Assembly: GCF_001262505.1 (NCBI RefSeq)
Contig: NZ_KQ410740.1
Location: 1-64,000, forward strand
DNA length: 64,000 nt
Source: Shinella sp. SUS2
GTDB lineage: Bacteria > Pseudomonadota > Alphaproteobacteria > Rhizobiales > Rhizobiaceae
Direction of reading: 5' to 3'
Every line of letters begins with the position of its first letter. The stretch's first letter is position 1. A model generated the notes under the pieces. The model had not been told where the DNA came from. It saw only the letters and a list, made by a program, of their open reading frames with translations, and made no database searches. Shown here in pieces: positions 1 to 10,293 of the stretch. Both the position numbers and the translations under genes were made by a program.

Positions 1-285
1 CAACCTTGCGGCCAGCCCCGAAAACCAGTGTAACTTCTCTTGATAAACGTGACCGCCAAAGTCTCTTTCCGGACCGGTTAAACCAGTCCACGACCCCGCC
101 GACCACGTTTCTCTTTCTTCTCTATTCAATTGTCAAATAACCGACGGTCAACACCGTCCCAGTCTCACCAGAACTGCAAAAATCACCCGAACCAAATCAG
201 GCTCAATTCTCACCAGTCCCATCAGGAAACCCTAGAGCGAGTTCGTCGGTCGCCAGAAGCGCCGCCGCTCTCGTTCGATGGCCGG
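1..285 (-). other. Partial rRNA-operon leader (16S gene off-window to the left)
   Basis: Read on the minus strand, this stretch lies downstream of the promoter at 286-315 and contains no convincing reading frame. At 127-142 it holds a boxA-like antitermination element (minus strand ggttatTTGACAattg, compare the rrn boxA TGCTCTTTAACA). This is followed by an A/G-rich run ending in gagaaacg, and by the sequence cacgtttatcaagag, which I recall from leaders of rhizobial 16S genes. The base composition is more AT-rich than the flanking genes. The call is an inference from promoter type plus leader elements, because the 16S gene itself is not in the window. Confidence 0.6.
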
Positions 286-315
286 GTTATAGGCCCACTC
301 ATCCGCTTACGTCAA
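286..315 (-). promoter_or_regulatory. rrn-type sigma70 promoter
   Basis: On the minus strand there is a -35 TTGACG (310-315), an 18-bp spacer and a -10 TATAAC (286-291). A GC-rich stretch follows the -10 (the discriminator expected of stringently controlled rRNA promoters). Upstream, at about 316-358, lie A and T tracts that resemble an UP element. Transcription would run leftwards out of the window. The promoter elements are seen directly. Identification as an rRNA promoter rests on the combination with the boxA-like leader. Confidence 0.6.
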
Positions 316-882
316 CACCGGATTTCATAAAATCGCAAAAAAACGAGAATAATCCTGTGGCCAGGCAAATCGAACGCATCATCCCCGCAGAACGTTCCGA
401 TCGCGGTCTCGCAACGACAAGGAACTGTTTACAAGGATAGCCCGCATTCCGAGGCCGAAATTCAAAGCATCAAGCGTTTGGGGATTCCCGCTCTGATCCG
501 CAATGGCCGGTTGATTTCGCAACTGGGCGGGAGCTTGGCGGCCAAGCGCCCTAACGCGCGCCCGTGGTGAGGTCGTTCTCGCCTCTCTCAGCAAGCGGCT
601 GCGTCCCGTCTCATCGGAACAGGAGCGACGTTACGCCCTGCTTCGACTGATCACGCTCAGCATTGCTGCCGACACTGGTTTCTGGATGGTATCGGTTCTG
701 AGGGCGCACATGAATATTAGCACCCGTCTCCACGGAACGATCGACAATGAGCAAACGATCATCGACCTTAATGAAAAGGGCAGACCGGCTTGTTGTCGGG
801 ACAGGTGTCCGTTCCAAAGCCGTGGAAATCACCCACCAGCGTGTATATCGAGGGGACACGAAACTCCTGGGATGGACAGGCA
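316..882. other. Intergenic region without a recognised gene
   Basis: Apart from the AT-rich block next to the rrn promoter (to about 358), I see no gene here. Short open frames exist on both strands (for example 379-594 and 611-964 minus), but they have no recognisable domain, no good ribosome binding site and overlap one another. The segment separates the rRNA operon from the catabolic region and may be degraded former coding sequence. Confidence 0.4.
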
Positions 883-1779
883 ATGAATCTGCGCTTCGTC
901 GAGACATTTGTCTGGGTTGCACGGCTTGGAAGCTTCCGGGCCGCAGCCGACCGGCTGAACGCAACTCAGGCCGCCGTCTCCAACCGGATCGCGAGCCTCG
1001 AAGCGGAGATGGGCTGCGAGCTCTTCGAGCGAGTGCCGGGCGGGGTACGGCTATCGACCATCGGGCAGCGCGCGATGCAACCCGCCGAAGAGCTGTTGAA
1101 GGCCGCCACCAGTTTCAAGGTTGCGGTCGGCAGCCCGCAAAACCTACGCGCGACCGTGTCAATCGGCACCATCGATTCCATTGTGCATGCCTGGCTGCCG
1201 AACTTCATCGAGCGGGTGAAAGAACGCTTTCCCGCGCTCGGTCTCGACCTCAACGTGGATACATCACTGGCGATCGGCCGCGAGATCAGCGACAGGCGGC
1301 TCGATCTCGCACTGCTGATGGGGCCAGTGCTTACCCCGGGCCTCAAGAACATTGACCTCGGCACGATGGAATGCGCCTGGGTCGCGGCCCCCACCTTCCG
1401 GCTCGGTGGGCAGGAGTTGCGGCTGCAGGACCTTTCCGCCTATCCGGTGCTCACCTTCTCGCGCAACAGCGTGCCGCATATCTGGCTGCTGCGGCAGTTC
1501 GAGGAACTGGGTGTGCAGCCACCGGTCATTTCCAATTCCAACTCCCTTTCTGCCATGTTGCGGCTCGCCCAGGACGGCATTGGCATTGCATTGCTGCCTG
1601 TGCCCATGGTGGCACCTATGATCGCCAACGGCACGCTGGAGGAACTTGCGATCACGCCGAACTTCCCCGCCCTCAAGCTCCATGCCGTCTATGCGGATGA
1701 TCCAGAAAATATAATTCCTTCAATGCTCTCGGTGATCGCCAGAGAAGCATCGCTCGACACAACAGGTATTACCGCCTAG
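883..1779 (+). CDS. LysR-family transcriptional regulator
   Basis: A 298-residue protein with the LysR layout: an N-terminal winged helix (residues about 1-60, MNLRFVETFVWVARLGSFRA then AADRLNATQAAVSNRIASLE) and a C-terminal periplasmic-binding-like effector domain. The start at 883 is preferred over an in-frame ATG at 790 because LysR proteins begin right at the first helix. The gene sits just upstream of, and points the same way as, the nitrilase/RraA/polyamine-type transport genes at 1884-7431, and is the obvious candidate to control them. The effector is unknown. No clear T-N11-A operator was picked out in 1780-1883. Confidence 0.9.
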   Translation: MNLRFVETFVWVARLGSFRAAADRLNATQAAVSNRIASLEAEMGCELFERVPGGVRLSTIGQRAMQPAEELLKAATSFKVAVGSPQNLRATVSIGTIDSIVHAWLPNFIERVKERFPALGLDLNVDTSLAIGREISDRRLDLALLMGPVLTPGLKNIDLGTMECAWVAAPTFRLGGQELRLQDLSAYPVLTFSRNSVPHIWLLRQFEELGVQPPVISNSNSLSAMLRLAQDGIGIALLPVPMVAPMIANGTLEELAITPNFPALKLHAVYADDPENIIPSMLSVIAREASLDTTGITA

Positions 1780-1883
1780 CGCAATCACCACAAGTTTTTT
1801 CTATCGGGAGCGACAATTCTTTATCGTTTGTCATTCCCGTCATGAGGCTCGACGATGCCTTCGCTGAGACTTGGAGGACTTCG

Positions 1884-2687
1884 ATGAAGATCAGTGTTGT
1901 GCAAATGAATTCCGGCTCCGACAAAGCCAAGAACCTTGATGACGCCGAGCGCATGGTGCGCGACGTGGTGGCCCAAGAGAAGCCAGACCTCGTCGTGCTG
2001 CCGGAATATTTCGCCTTTCTCGGCGAGGGACGCGATGCCGTGCACGGCAGCGGCGAAAGTTTCCCGGAAGGCAGCACCTATCAGCGCTTCGCCGCGCTTG
2101 CCAAGGAACTCAGCGTGACGCTGCATTGCGGCTCGATGGTCGAAAAGGCTGGCAACAACCACTACAATGCCTCGGTCGTCTTCGGTCCCGAAGGCAATGA
2201 GATCGCAAAATACCGCAAGATCCACCTCTTCGACGTAGACACGCCCGGCGGTGTCTCCTACCGAGAATCCGACACGATCGGCCGCGGTGAGGACGTGGTG
2301 ACCTACAAGGTCGGCGACACGACCGTCGGCTGCGCCATCTGCTATGACATCCGCTTCCCCGAGCTCTTCCGGGCATTGCGCGACAGGGGCGCCGACGTCA
2401 TCGTGCTTCCCGCCGCCTTCACGCTGATGACCGGCAAGGACCATTGGGAAGTGCTTGCCCGGGCCCGGGCTATCGAAACGCAGACCTACTTTGTCGCGGT
2501 CGGTCAGGCCGGCGCCCATGCAGACGGCAAGAAATGGTGCTGGGGCCATTCCATGGTCATCGATCCCTGGGGGCACATGGTTGCACAGTGCTCGGACGGC
2601 GTTGGTGCCGCCACGGCCAAGCTTGACCTCAACCGTATCGGCGCCGTGCGCCGCGACGTTCCGGTCGCCCAGCACCACGTCCTCTAG
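1884..2687 (+). CDS. Carbon-nitrogen hydrolase (nitrilase superfamily)
   Basis: A 267-residue cytosolic hydrolase of the nitrilase superfamily, with the complete Glu-Lys-Cys triad: Glu in VVLPEYFAF (near residue 42), Lys in YRKIHLFDV (near 112) and Cys in GCAICYDIRFPE (near 152). Length and motifs fit omega-amidase or carbamoylputrescine/N-carbamoyl amidase branches, which hydrolyse amide bonds to release ammonia. The start at 1884 follows a TTGGAGGA ribosome binding site, while the ATG at 1842 lacks one. It heads a row of genes with an RraA-like aldolase and a polyamine-type ABC importer, so an imported amide or carbamoyl-amine is a reasonable substrate. The exact substrate cannot be read from the sequence. 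Confidence 0.9.
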   Translation: MKISVVQMNSGSDKAKNLDDAERMVRDVVAQEKPDLVVLPEYFAFLGEGRDAVHGSGESFPEGSTYQRFAALAKELSVTLHCGSMVEKAGNNHYNASVVFGPEGNEIAKYRKIHLFDVDTPGGVSYRESDTIGRGEDVVTYKVGDTTVGCAICYDIRFPELFRALRDRGADVIVLPAAFTLMTGKDHWEVLARARAIETQTYFVAVGQAGAHADGKKWCWGHSMVIDPWGHMVAQCSDGVGAATAKLDLNRIGAVRRDVPVAQHHVL

Positions 2688-2797
2688 GACAATCCCAGCC
2701 CTCTGGGGCCGAAAACCCTTCTCTTTGTTTTATGCGGTTCCAAACGCAAAAGTGCCGCGCATTTTTCCCGGAGCCGCCTTGTGGAGCAATTCCTGTC

Positions 2798-3460
2798 ATG
2801 TTCGTCGTCAATCCCATGCCGCAGCAGATCGCCCCGGCCCTCATCAGAAAGATGGAGCAGGTCGAGACCGCAACGGTCGGCCACTTCCTGCATTCCGGCT
2901 TCATGACCCGCGAGCTTCGCGCCGTATTGCCCGAAAAACGCATCGCCGGCACCGCGGTTACCGTGCGTCTGCCCCACGCCGATTCGACCATCCTGCACTA
3001 CCTCACCAAACTGGTACGGCCGGGCGACTTTATCGTCGTCGATCGTTGCGGCGACGACAAGCATGCCTGCTGGGGCGGCGTCGTGACCCATTCCATGAAG
3101 CTGGGCGGCATTGTCGGCGCGGTCATCGACGGCCCGGCAACGGACTTTTCCGAGATCCGTCGCGTCGACTTGCCGATGTGGTGCCGTGGCCCCTCGCCGA
3201 TCACCACGAAGATTCTTGGCCTTGAAGGAGCAATCAACGTGCCTGTGTCGGTGGGTGGTCAGACAGTAAACCCGGGCGACGCCATCATTGCGGACGAGAG
3301 CGGCGTTCTTGTGCTTGAGCCCTCCAGGGCGGAATGGGCGGTGGACAAGGCAATCGGCATGCAGGAAAGCGAGCTCATCCTGCTCGAGCGACTGCGCAGC
3401 GGCGAAAAATTGCCCGACATTTCCGGCGCCACGAAAATCGTGGAAGCCTCGGCCGCTTGA
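2798..3460 (+). CDS. RraA / 4-hydroxy-4-methyl-2-oxoglutarate aldolase family protein
   Basis: A 220-residue member of the RraA-like fold. Conserved stretches include the glycine-rich GGVVTHSMKLGGIVGAVIDG region (about residues 90-109), followed by DxxE/IRR and the PGD-I-ADESGVLVL segment of the family. Family members include class II aldolases that cleave 4-hydroxy-2-oxo acids or decarboxylate oxaloacetate with a divalent metal. Others, like E. coli RraA, bind RNase E. In a catabolic gene row, between a nitrilase and an ABC importer, an aldolase/decarboxylase role is more likely. The start was placed at 2798, about 110 bases after the nitrilase. A start at 2816 (MPQQIAP) is also possible. 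Confidence 0.8.
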   Translation: MFVVNPMPQQIAPALIRKMEQVETATVGHFLHSGFMTRELRAVLPEKRIAGTAVTVRLPHADSTILHYLTKLVRPGDFIVVDRCGDDKHACWGGVVTHSMKLGGIVGAVIDGPATDFSEIRRVDLPMWCRGPSPITTKILGLEGAINVPVSVGGQTVNPGDAIIADESGVLVLEPSRAEWAVDKAIGMQESELILLERLRSGEKLPDISGATKIVEASAA

Positions 3461-3518
3461 AGCGGCTCAATGCGATAAAGAAAATGGGAACAATCGGTTC
3501 AAGAGCGGAGGAAAACTC

Positions 3519-4574
3519 ATGACCGCAGTAAAAAACGCAACCCGCGCCGGCCTCACAGCGCTTGCCATGGCTCTCGCCACATCCGTGGCGATGGCCGATA
3601 CGGTGGTTCTGACCGCCTATTCCGGCATCTTCCAAGAAAACTACGTGAAGGCTGTCGTCGAGCCGTTCATGAAAGCCAACCCTGACATCACCGTGGAATT
3701 CTACGGCATGCCGAACTCCGCCCAGATGCTTGGCACACTGCGCGCACAGGCAAGCGCGCCGCAGATCGACATTGCCATCATGGACGTCTCAGTCGCCAAG
3801 GCCGCGACCGACGAAGACATCTTCGCGCCCATGGACGAAACAATCACGAAGCATCTTGCCGACCTCTACCCACAGGCGCGTTATGAAGGCGTCAACGCCG
3901 TCGGTGTCACCTTCGACAATCTCGTCCTGCTCTACAATACCGACAAGGTGAAACAGGCCCCAACCTCCTGGACCGCGCTGTGGGACGCGCAATATGCCAA
4001 ACAGGTCTCCATTCCAGCCGTGCCTGATATCCAGGGCACGACACTGACCATCATCACCGACAAGATGGCCGGGGGCACGACCTATATCGAGAGCGTCGAG
4101 GCCGGCATCAAGCGGCTGGAAGAACTTGCTCCCCTCGTCCAGACCTGGGAACCGCGGCCCGATGTCTACCAGCCGATTTCCAGTGGCACGGCGGCGATCG
4201 GCATCGGCTGGAATGCCCGCGCGCAGGTCTATGCCGACCTCTCGGACGGCAAACTCGGTGTGGTTCTGCCTGAGGAAGGCAGTGGCTTCCAGATCAACGT
4301 GATCGGACTGGTCAAGGGCGGGCCCGCGAGCGAGAGCGCGAAGAAATTCATTGATTATGCGCTGAGTCCGGAAGCGCAAGCCGCCTTTACCGAGCAGATG
4401 TTCTACGCACCCACCAATTCCAAGGCCGCGGCTCTCATCTCGGAAAAGGCACTGAAGCGCACGGCTGCAGGCGCCATGGACAAGATGATCGACATCAATT
4501 GGCTCGAGGTCGCAAAGGTCCGAGACGCCATTACCGAGCAGTGGCGTCGCCGCGTCATTCCGCTCAGCCGCTGA
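3519..4574 (+). CDS. ABC transporter substrate-binding protein, spermidine/putrescine type
   Basis: A 351-residue periplasmic solute receptor of the PotD/PotF-like class. An N-terminal signal peptide (Lys/Arg start, hydrophobic core LTALAMALATSVAMA, cleavage before DTVVLT) is followed by the typical VVLTAYSGIFQENYVKAVVEPF opening seen in iron/polyamine receptors of this class. The start at 3519 follows GCGGAGG with good spacing, and in-frame upstream codons are within the RraA gene. It is followed by the matching ATPase and two permeases. The bound solute may be a polyamine, an opine-like compound or another small cation. The receptor class does not fix it. Confidence 0.9.
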   Translation: MTAVKNATRAGLTALAMALATSVAMADTVVLTAYSGIFQENYVKAVVEPFMKANPDITVEFYGMPNSAQMLGTLRAQASAPQIDIAIMDVSVAKAATDEDIFAPMDETITKHLADLYPQARYEGVNAVGVTFDNLVLLYNTDKVKQAPTSWTALWDAQYAKQVSIPAVPDIQGTTLTIITDKMAGGTTYIESVEAGIKRLEELAPLVQTWEPRPDVYQPISSGTAAIGIGWNARAQVYADLSDGKLGVVLPEEGSGFQINVIGLVKGGPASESAKKFIDYALSPEAQAAFTEQMFYAPTNSKAAALISEKALKRTAAGAMDKMIDINWLEVAKVRDAITEQWRRRVIPLSR

Positions 4575-4694
4575 TGCCGACCTGAAGCGTTTCCATCCTC
4601 TCGGGGCACGGAAGCGCTTCATCTCTCTGTCTTTCCGCAGTTCCGCCCCTGGAAACAGCTTCGCTCCCTGCCGGAATTGCCCCAGGAGTTCCTC

Positions 4695-5764
<1,070 letters not shown>

Positions 5765-5768
<4 letters not shown>

Positions 5769-6625
5769 GCGCCGCCGCCCTGCCCCGCACCTGGCGCGAC
5801 GACCAGCTCGCCGTCGTCCTGCTCCTCCCGATCGCACTCATCAATGCCGTCGGCTTCATCCTGCCGGTGCTGAACCTCGCACGGTACTCCTTCAACAAGT
5901 CGCGCATCGGCGGCGGTATCGAGCAGGTCTTCACCTGGGAGAACTGGGCGGGCCTGCTCACCGATCCCTTCTATCTCGAACTGGTCGTCAATTCCGTCTG
6001 GATCAGCCTCGCCATCACGCTGACGACCCTCGTCGCCTCCTACCCGATCGCACTCTACCTGCACCGTGCGTCCGGCTCTTGGCGAACCTTCCTTACCGTT
6101 CTCGTCATCTCGCCGCTGCTGACCTCCGCCGTGGTTCGCACCTATGGATGGATCGCGATCCTGACCGACGACGGCCCGGTGGTCAGCGCCATAAAAGCAA
6201 TCGGCCTGCCGGCACCAAGCCTGATGTTCAACATCAAGGGCGTCTTCATCGGCCTTACCGAGATCCTCATGCCCTACATGATCCTGGCATTGATGGCCGG
6301 CTTCGGCCGGCTTGATCCGCGGGTCGAGGAAGCCGCGCGGACACTCGGTGCGACACCCGCCCGCACCTTCCGCAAGGTCATCCTGCCACTGACACTGCCC
6401 GGCATCGCACTTGGCTGCCTGCTCTGCTTTGTGCTCGCCGTCTCATCCTTCATCACACCAAAGCTGATGGGTGGTGGGCGGGTTTTCCTGCTAGCGACCG
6501 AAATCTACGACCAGGCGATCGTCACCCTGAACTGGCCGCTCGCCTCCACACTTTCGATCCTCGTGCTCGTCGTGTTCGGCGCCGCACTTTGGGCTTACTC
6601 CGCCGTATTGCGACGTCTCGACTAG
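5765..6625 (+). CDS. ABC transporter permease, PotB-like
   Basis: A 286-residue inner-membrane protein with about six hydrophobic segments and the EAA loop EEAARTLGATPARTFRKVIL (near residues 198-217) that docks on the ATPase. Length and order fit PotB, the first permease of polyamine-type importers. It begins within the ATGA overlap with the ATPase gene and ends 11 bases before the second permease, so the three genes are evidently cotranscribed. Confidence 0.92.
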
Positions 6626-6636
6626 GAGGTAAAATC

Positions 6637-7431
6637 ATGGAAATCCACAAGACCTCCTGGCCGATGCGCATCCTCGTCTTCGTGCTGTTCGTCTATCTTC
6701 TGGCGCCAGTCATTCTCGTCTTTCCGCTATCCTTCTCCGGCGATCAGGTGCTGCGCTTCCCCCCGTCCTTCTGGTCGACGCGATGGTATTCGGCGCTCTT
6801 TGCGAACAGCCAGATGCTGAAAGCCTTTTGGACCAGCCTGTCGCTGGCGGCGATCGTCACGGCGCTCTCAATTGTCATCGCCGTACCGGCCGCCTGGGTG
6901 ATGACCCGGCTGAAGTTCACAGGGAGGGATCTTCTTTTCAATATCTTCACCGCACCATTGCTGCTGCCCACCATTGTGCTCGGCCTCGCCATCCTCATCG
7001 TCTTCGCCTCCTTCGGGCTGCTGGCGACAATGCAAGGCCTCGTCTTCGCCCATCTTGTCGTGACACTGCCCTATGCCCTGCGTGTGCTCGCCGTTTCGCT
7101 CAGCACCCAGGACCGTGCCTGCGAGGAGGCCGCGCGCACGCTTGGTGCCAAACCGCTGACCGTGTTCTTTCGCGTCACCGTGCCGATGCTGAGGCCCGGC
7201 ATCGTTGCGGCGGCCGCCCTTTGCTTTCTTGTCTCGTTTGATGAAGTGGTAATCACGCTCTTTCTCACCGGTCCACGCATCAGTACGCTTCCGGTCGAGC
7301 TCTACAACTATGTGTACAACCAAGCCGACCCGCTCGTGGCGGCCGCCTCCGCGCTACTGATCCTGCTGACGCTGACCGTGATCATGATTGTCGAGCGGGC
7401 GATGGGTCTTGGCAAGGCTTTCGTCAAATAG
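6637..7431 (+). CDS. ABC transporter permease, PotC-like
   Basis: A 264-residue second permease with six hydrophobic segments and the EAA loop EEAARTLGAKPLTVFFRVTV (near residues 164-183). The start at 6637 follows a strong TAGGAGG ribosome binding site. It closes the polyamine-type transport operon. The following gene at 7541 is convergent. No obvious intrinsic terminator was seen in the 109-bp gap. Confidence 0.92.
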   Translation: MEIHKTSWPMRILVFVLFVYLLAPVILVFPLSFSGDQVLRFPPSFWSTRWYSALFANSQMLKAFWTSLSLAAIVTALSIVIAVPAAWVMTRLKFTGRDLLFNIFTAPLLLPTIVLGLAILIVFASFGLLATMQGLVFAHLVVTLPYALRVLAVSLSTQDRACEEAARTLGAKPLTVFFRVTVPMLRPGIVAAAALCFLVSFDEVVITLFLTGPRISTLPVELYNYVYNQADPLVAAASALLILLTLTVIMIVERAMGLGKAFVK

Positions 7432-7540
7432 GAGACGGCGAACCCCACCATGAAGTCGCCTTCCACGGCAAACCAGCCTCGGCCCTCGTCCCTCGGCCGT
7501 CTTCGCTGGAGATCGGCTTGAGACGAAAACCGATAGGGCC

Positions 7541-8713
7541 TCAAATCCCGCCCGCATTCGCCAACGACACCAGCTCGATCCAATAGCTGACGCCGGCAGG
7601 AATGACGTCGTCGTTGAAATCGTATTTCGGATGGTGGAGGCCGGCGGTCTTGCCCTGGCCGAGGAAGATGTAGGCGCCGGGGCGCTTTTGCAGCATGAAG
7701 GCGAAGTCCTCGCTGCCCATCATCGGCGCCACGTCGCGATCGACATTTTCGGCACCCGCCACCGCGGCGGCGGCGGCAAAGGCGATGTCGACATTGGCGT
7801 CCGCGTTCACGGTCACCGGGTAGTCGCGCAGATAGTGCAGCCGTGCCGTGGCGCCGAAGGTGCTCGCCGTCAGATCCACCACCTCGCCGAGCCGCCGTTC
7901 CATCAGGTCCTGCACCGCCCCGTTCAGCGTGCGCACCGTGCCCTTCAGCAGCGCGACGTTCGGGATCACATTGTCCGTGAAGCCCGCATTGAAGGCGCCG
8001 AAGGAGAGAACGGCGCTGTTCAGCGGATCGACATTGCGCGCGACGATCGAGTGGGCGGCGCTGACGATCTGCGCACCGACGAGAATGGGATCGATGCAAT
8101 CGTGCGGGCGGGCGGCATGGCCGCCGCGGCCGTCGATCTCGATGCGGAAACGGTCGGCCGCGGCCATGATGGGGCCGGTGCGCATGCCGAACGTGCCGGC
8201 GGCAAGGCCCGGCATGTTGTGCATGCCGTAGACCTGGGTGATGCCGAACCGTTCCAGCAGGCCGTCCTTCACCATCTCGTTCGCGCCGCCGCCGCCCTCC
8301 TCGGCCGGCTGGAAGATCACCGCGACGCTTCCGGCAAAGCGCCGTGTGGCGGCGAGGTATTTCGCGGCACCGAGCAGCATCGCCGTGTGCCCGTCATGGC
8401 CGCAGGCATGCATCAGGCCGGCGGTCTGCGAGGCATAGCTGCAGCCGGTCTCCTCCATGATCGGCAGCGCGTCCATGTCGGCCCGAAGGCCGATCACGGG
8501 TCCGCCGGCGCCGGCCGAGCCATGGATGAGACCGACGACACCCGTGCGTCCGATGCCGCTCACCACCTGGTCGCAGCCGAATTCGGCCAGCTTCTCGGCG
8601 ACGATACCGGCCGTGCGGTGCACCTCGAACTGCAATTCCGGATGCCTATGGAAATCATGCCGCCACGCCACGATTTCCTCGAGCATCGGGGCGATGTCCT
8701 TGTTGAGCGGCAT
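7541..8713 (-). CDS. M20-family amidohydrolase (hippurate hydrolase / N-acyl-amino-acid amidohydrolase type)
   Basis: A 390-residue M20D-type metallo-amidohydrolase. Metal-binding motifs are visible: GLRADMDALPI, HACGHDGHTAMLLGAA, QPAEEGGGGA (catalytic Glu pair), YGMHNMP and MGSEDFAFM. Such enzymes remove acyl groups from amino acids or hydrolyse small amides. The ribosome binding site CCGGAG favours the second Met (8713) over the ATG at 8719, which would be too close. It is the last gene of the minus-strand oligopeptide/oxidation cluster, 30 bases after the aldehyde dehydrogenase, so it may deacylate the imported compound or its oxidation product. Confidence 0.92.
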   Translation of the reverse strand: MPLNKDIAPMLEEIVAWRHDFHRHPELQFEVHRTAGIVAEKLAEFGCDQVVSGIGRTGVVGLIHGSAGAGGPVIGLRADMDALPIMEETGCSYASQTAGLMHACGHDGHTAMLLGAAKYLAATRRFAGSVAVIFQPAEEGGGGANEMVKDGLLERFGITQVYGMHNMPGLAAGTFGMRTGPIMAAADRFRIEIDGRGGHAARPHDCIDPILVGAQIVSAAHSIVARNVDPLNSAVLSFGAFNAGFTDNVIPNVALLKGTVRTLNGAVQDLMERRLGEVVDLTASTFGATARLHYLRDYPVTVNADANVDIAFAAAAAVAGAENVDRDVAPMMGSEDFAFMLQKRPGAYIFLGQGKTAGLHHPKYDFNDDVIPAGVSYWIELVSLANAGGI

Positions 8714-8743
8714 GGGCATAATCTCCGGATTTTTGGCTTGGGA

Positions 8744-10177
8744 TCAGAAGCTGATCGTCTTGTGCTCGATGTAGTGGTTAATGCCCTCGGCGCCGAACTC
8801 GCGGCCGATGCCGCTCTGCTTGAAGCCGCCGAAGGGCGCCATCAGGTCGGCCGCCGCGCCGTTGATCGACAGGCCGCCGGTGCGCACCTTGCGGGCGATG
8901 TCGAGCGCGGCCGGCACGTCGCGAGTCCAGACGGAACCGGCGAGGCCGTATTCGGAATCGCCGGCGATCTCCACCGCCTCGTCGATGTCCCGGTAGCGGA
9001 TGACGCTGACGACCGGGCCGAAGATTTCCTCGCGCGCGATCCGCATCGTGTTCGTCACGCCGGTGAAGACGGTCGGCCGGATGAAGGAGCCGTGGTTGAT
9101 GCCATCGGGCATGCCATGGCCGCCGATCGCAACCGAAGCGCCCTCCTCGATACCGAGCGCGATATAGTCGTCCACCCGCTTGCGCTGGCGTTCGGAGACG
9201 AGCGGGCCGATGAAGGTCTGCTCCTCCGACGGATTGCCGACGACCATCTTGGAGACCTCGTCCACCATGGCATCGACGAAGCTGTCGTGCTGGCCCTCGG
9301 AGACCAGGATGCGCGTCTGCGCGACGCAGACCTGGCCATTGTTGGGGAAGGAGCGGTAACGCAGCGCGCTGACCGTGCTCTCGATATCGGCATCCGGCAG
9401 CACGATCGCCGCCGACTTGCCGCCGAGCTCCAGGCTGAAACGGGCGAGCCGGTCGCTGGCGATGTGCGCTATACGCTTGCCGACGGCGCTCGACCCGGTG
9501 AAGCCGATCTTGTCGACGCCCGGATGGCTGACGAGATGTTCGCTGACTTCGCGGTCCGCCACAAGAATGCTGACCACGCCCTCCGGCACGCCGGCTTCGG
9601 CAAAGAGTTCGCCGAGGAACTGGCCGCTGAGCGCGGTTTCCGGCGCGAGCTTCAGGATGACCGTGCAGCCGGCCAGCAGCGCCGGATAGAGCTTGACGAG
9701 TGCCACCTGATGCGGCGCGTTCCACGGAATGACGGCGGCGACGACGCCGACCGGCGCGCGCATCCAGAGGGTCTTCGCTTCGGGAAAGCCATCCCGCGTC
9801 GCCTCCCAGGGATATTCTTCCGCCGCCTTGAAATAGGCGAGGCTCTGGTCGCGGATCAGCGTCTGGATCGCCCGCGTATACCAGAGCGGTGCGCCCATCT
9901 CGCGTGAGACGAACTGCGCGAATTCCTCCGCTTTCGCCTCGTAGAGATCGAAGAAGCGGCGCAGCACCGCGATGCGCTCGGCCGGCGTCAGGCGGGGCCA
10001 AGCGCCCTTGTCGAAAGCGTCGCGGGCCGTGGTCACAGCAAGGTCCACATCCGCCCGCGAGGCCAGCGGCGCCGAGCCGACGAGCGCGCCGTCATAGGGC
10101 GAACGGACCTCGATGCGCTCCGCGCCCAGTGGCTCCTGTCGACGGCCGCCAATGAAGTTTCCAGTGAAATGTACCAT
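8744..10177 (-). CDS. NAD(P)-dependent aldehyde dehydrogenase
   Basis: A 477-residue aldehyde dehydrogenase. The catalytic Cys lies in NNGQVCVAQTR (near residue 283), the general-base Glu in LELGGKSA (near 249), the cofactor site in IPWNAPHQ and FTGSSAVGK, and the C-terminal GGFKQSGIGRE box is intact. It oxidises an aldehyde to the acid. Its neighbour upstream in the transcript is a GMC alcohol oxidoreductase (10294-11872), so the pair would make an alcohol-to-acid route, although the GMC gene is frameshifted in this sequence. Confidence 0.95.
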   Translation of the reverse strand: MVHFTGNFIGGRRQEPLGAERIEVRSPYDGALVGSAPLASRADVDLAVTTARDAFDKGAWPRLTPAERIAVLRRFFDLYEAKAEEFAQFVSREMGAPLWYTRAIQTLIRDQSLAYFKAAEEYPWEATRDGFPEAKTLWMRAPVGVVAAVIPWNAPHQVALVKLYPALLAGCTVILKLAPETALSGQFLGELFAEAGVPEGVVSILVADREVSEHLVSHPGVDKIGFTGSSAVGKRIAHIASDRLARFSLELGGKSAAIVLPDADIESTVSALRYRSFPNNGQVCVAQTRILVSEGQHDSFVDAMVDEVSKMVVGNPSEEQTFIGPLVSERQRKRVDDYIALGIEEGASVAIGGHGMPDGINHGSFIRPTVFTGVTNTMRIAREEIFGPVVSVIRYRDIDEAVEIAGDSEYGLAGSVWTRDVPAALDIARKVRTGGLSINGAAADLMAPFGGFKQSGIGREFGAEGINHYIEHKTISF

Positions 10178-10217
10178 GTCGCGCTCAGCCTGTTCGAAGT
10201 TATAGGAAGGGTGTCTC

Positions 10218-10237
10218 GCCCACGCGCAGGCGCGGGC
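10218..10237 (-). other. Intergenic hairpin between GMC and aldehyde dehydrogenase genes
   Basis: An 8-bp stem (gcccacgc / gcgcgggc, one G-U pair in the minus-strand RNA) with a 4-base loop lies in the 116-bp gap. No T-run follows, so it is more likely an RNA-stability or processing element than a terminator. Confidence 0.4.
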
Positions 10238-10293
10238 AAGGTGGAGGATTTCGGTGTCCGGACCGGTGGCCGGACTGTGGTGGGGTCAGATTG

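Noticed and set aside
130..964. Small open frames in the first kilobase (130-330, 379-594, 611-964)
   Set aside because: They overlap an rRNA-type leader and promoter or one another, have no homology I recognise and lack ribosome binding sites.
7631..9907. Very long plus-strand open frame (758 codons) opposite the M20 and aldehyde dehydrogenase genes
   Set aside because: It is antisense to two clearly recognised enzymes, is rich in Ala/Arg/Asp/His as expected from the mirror of GC-rich codons, and shows no domain.
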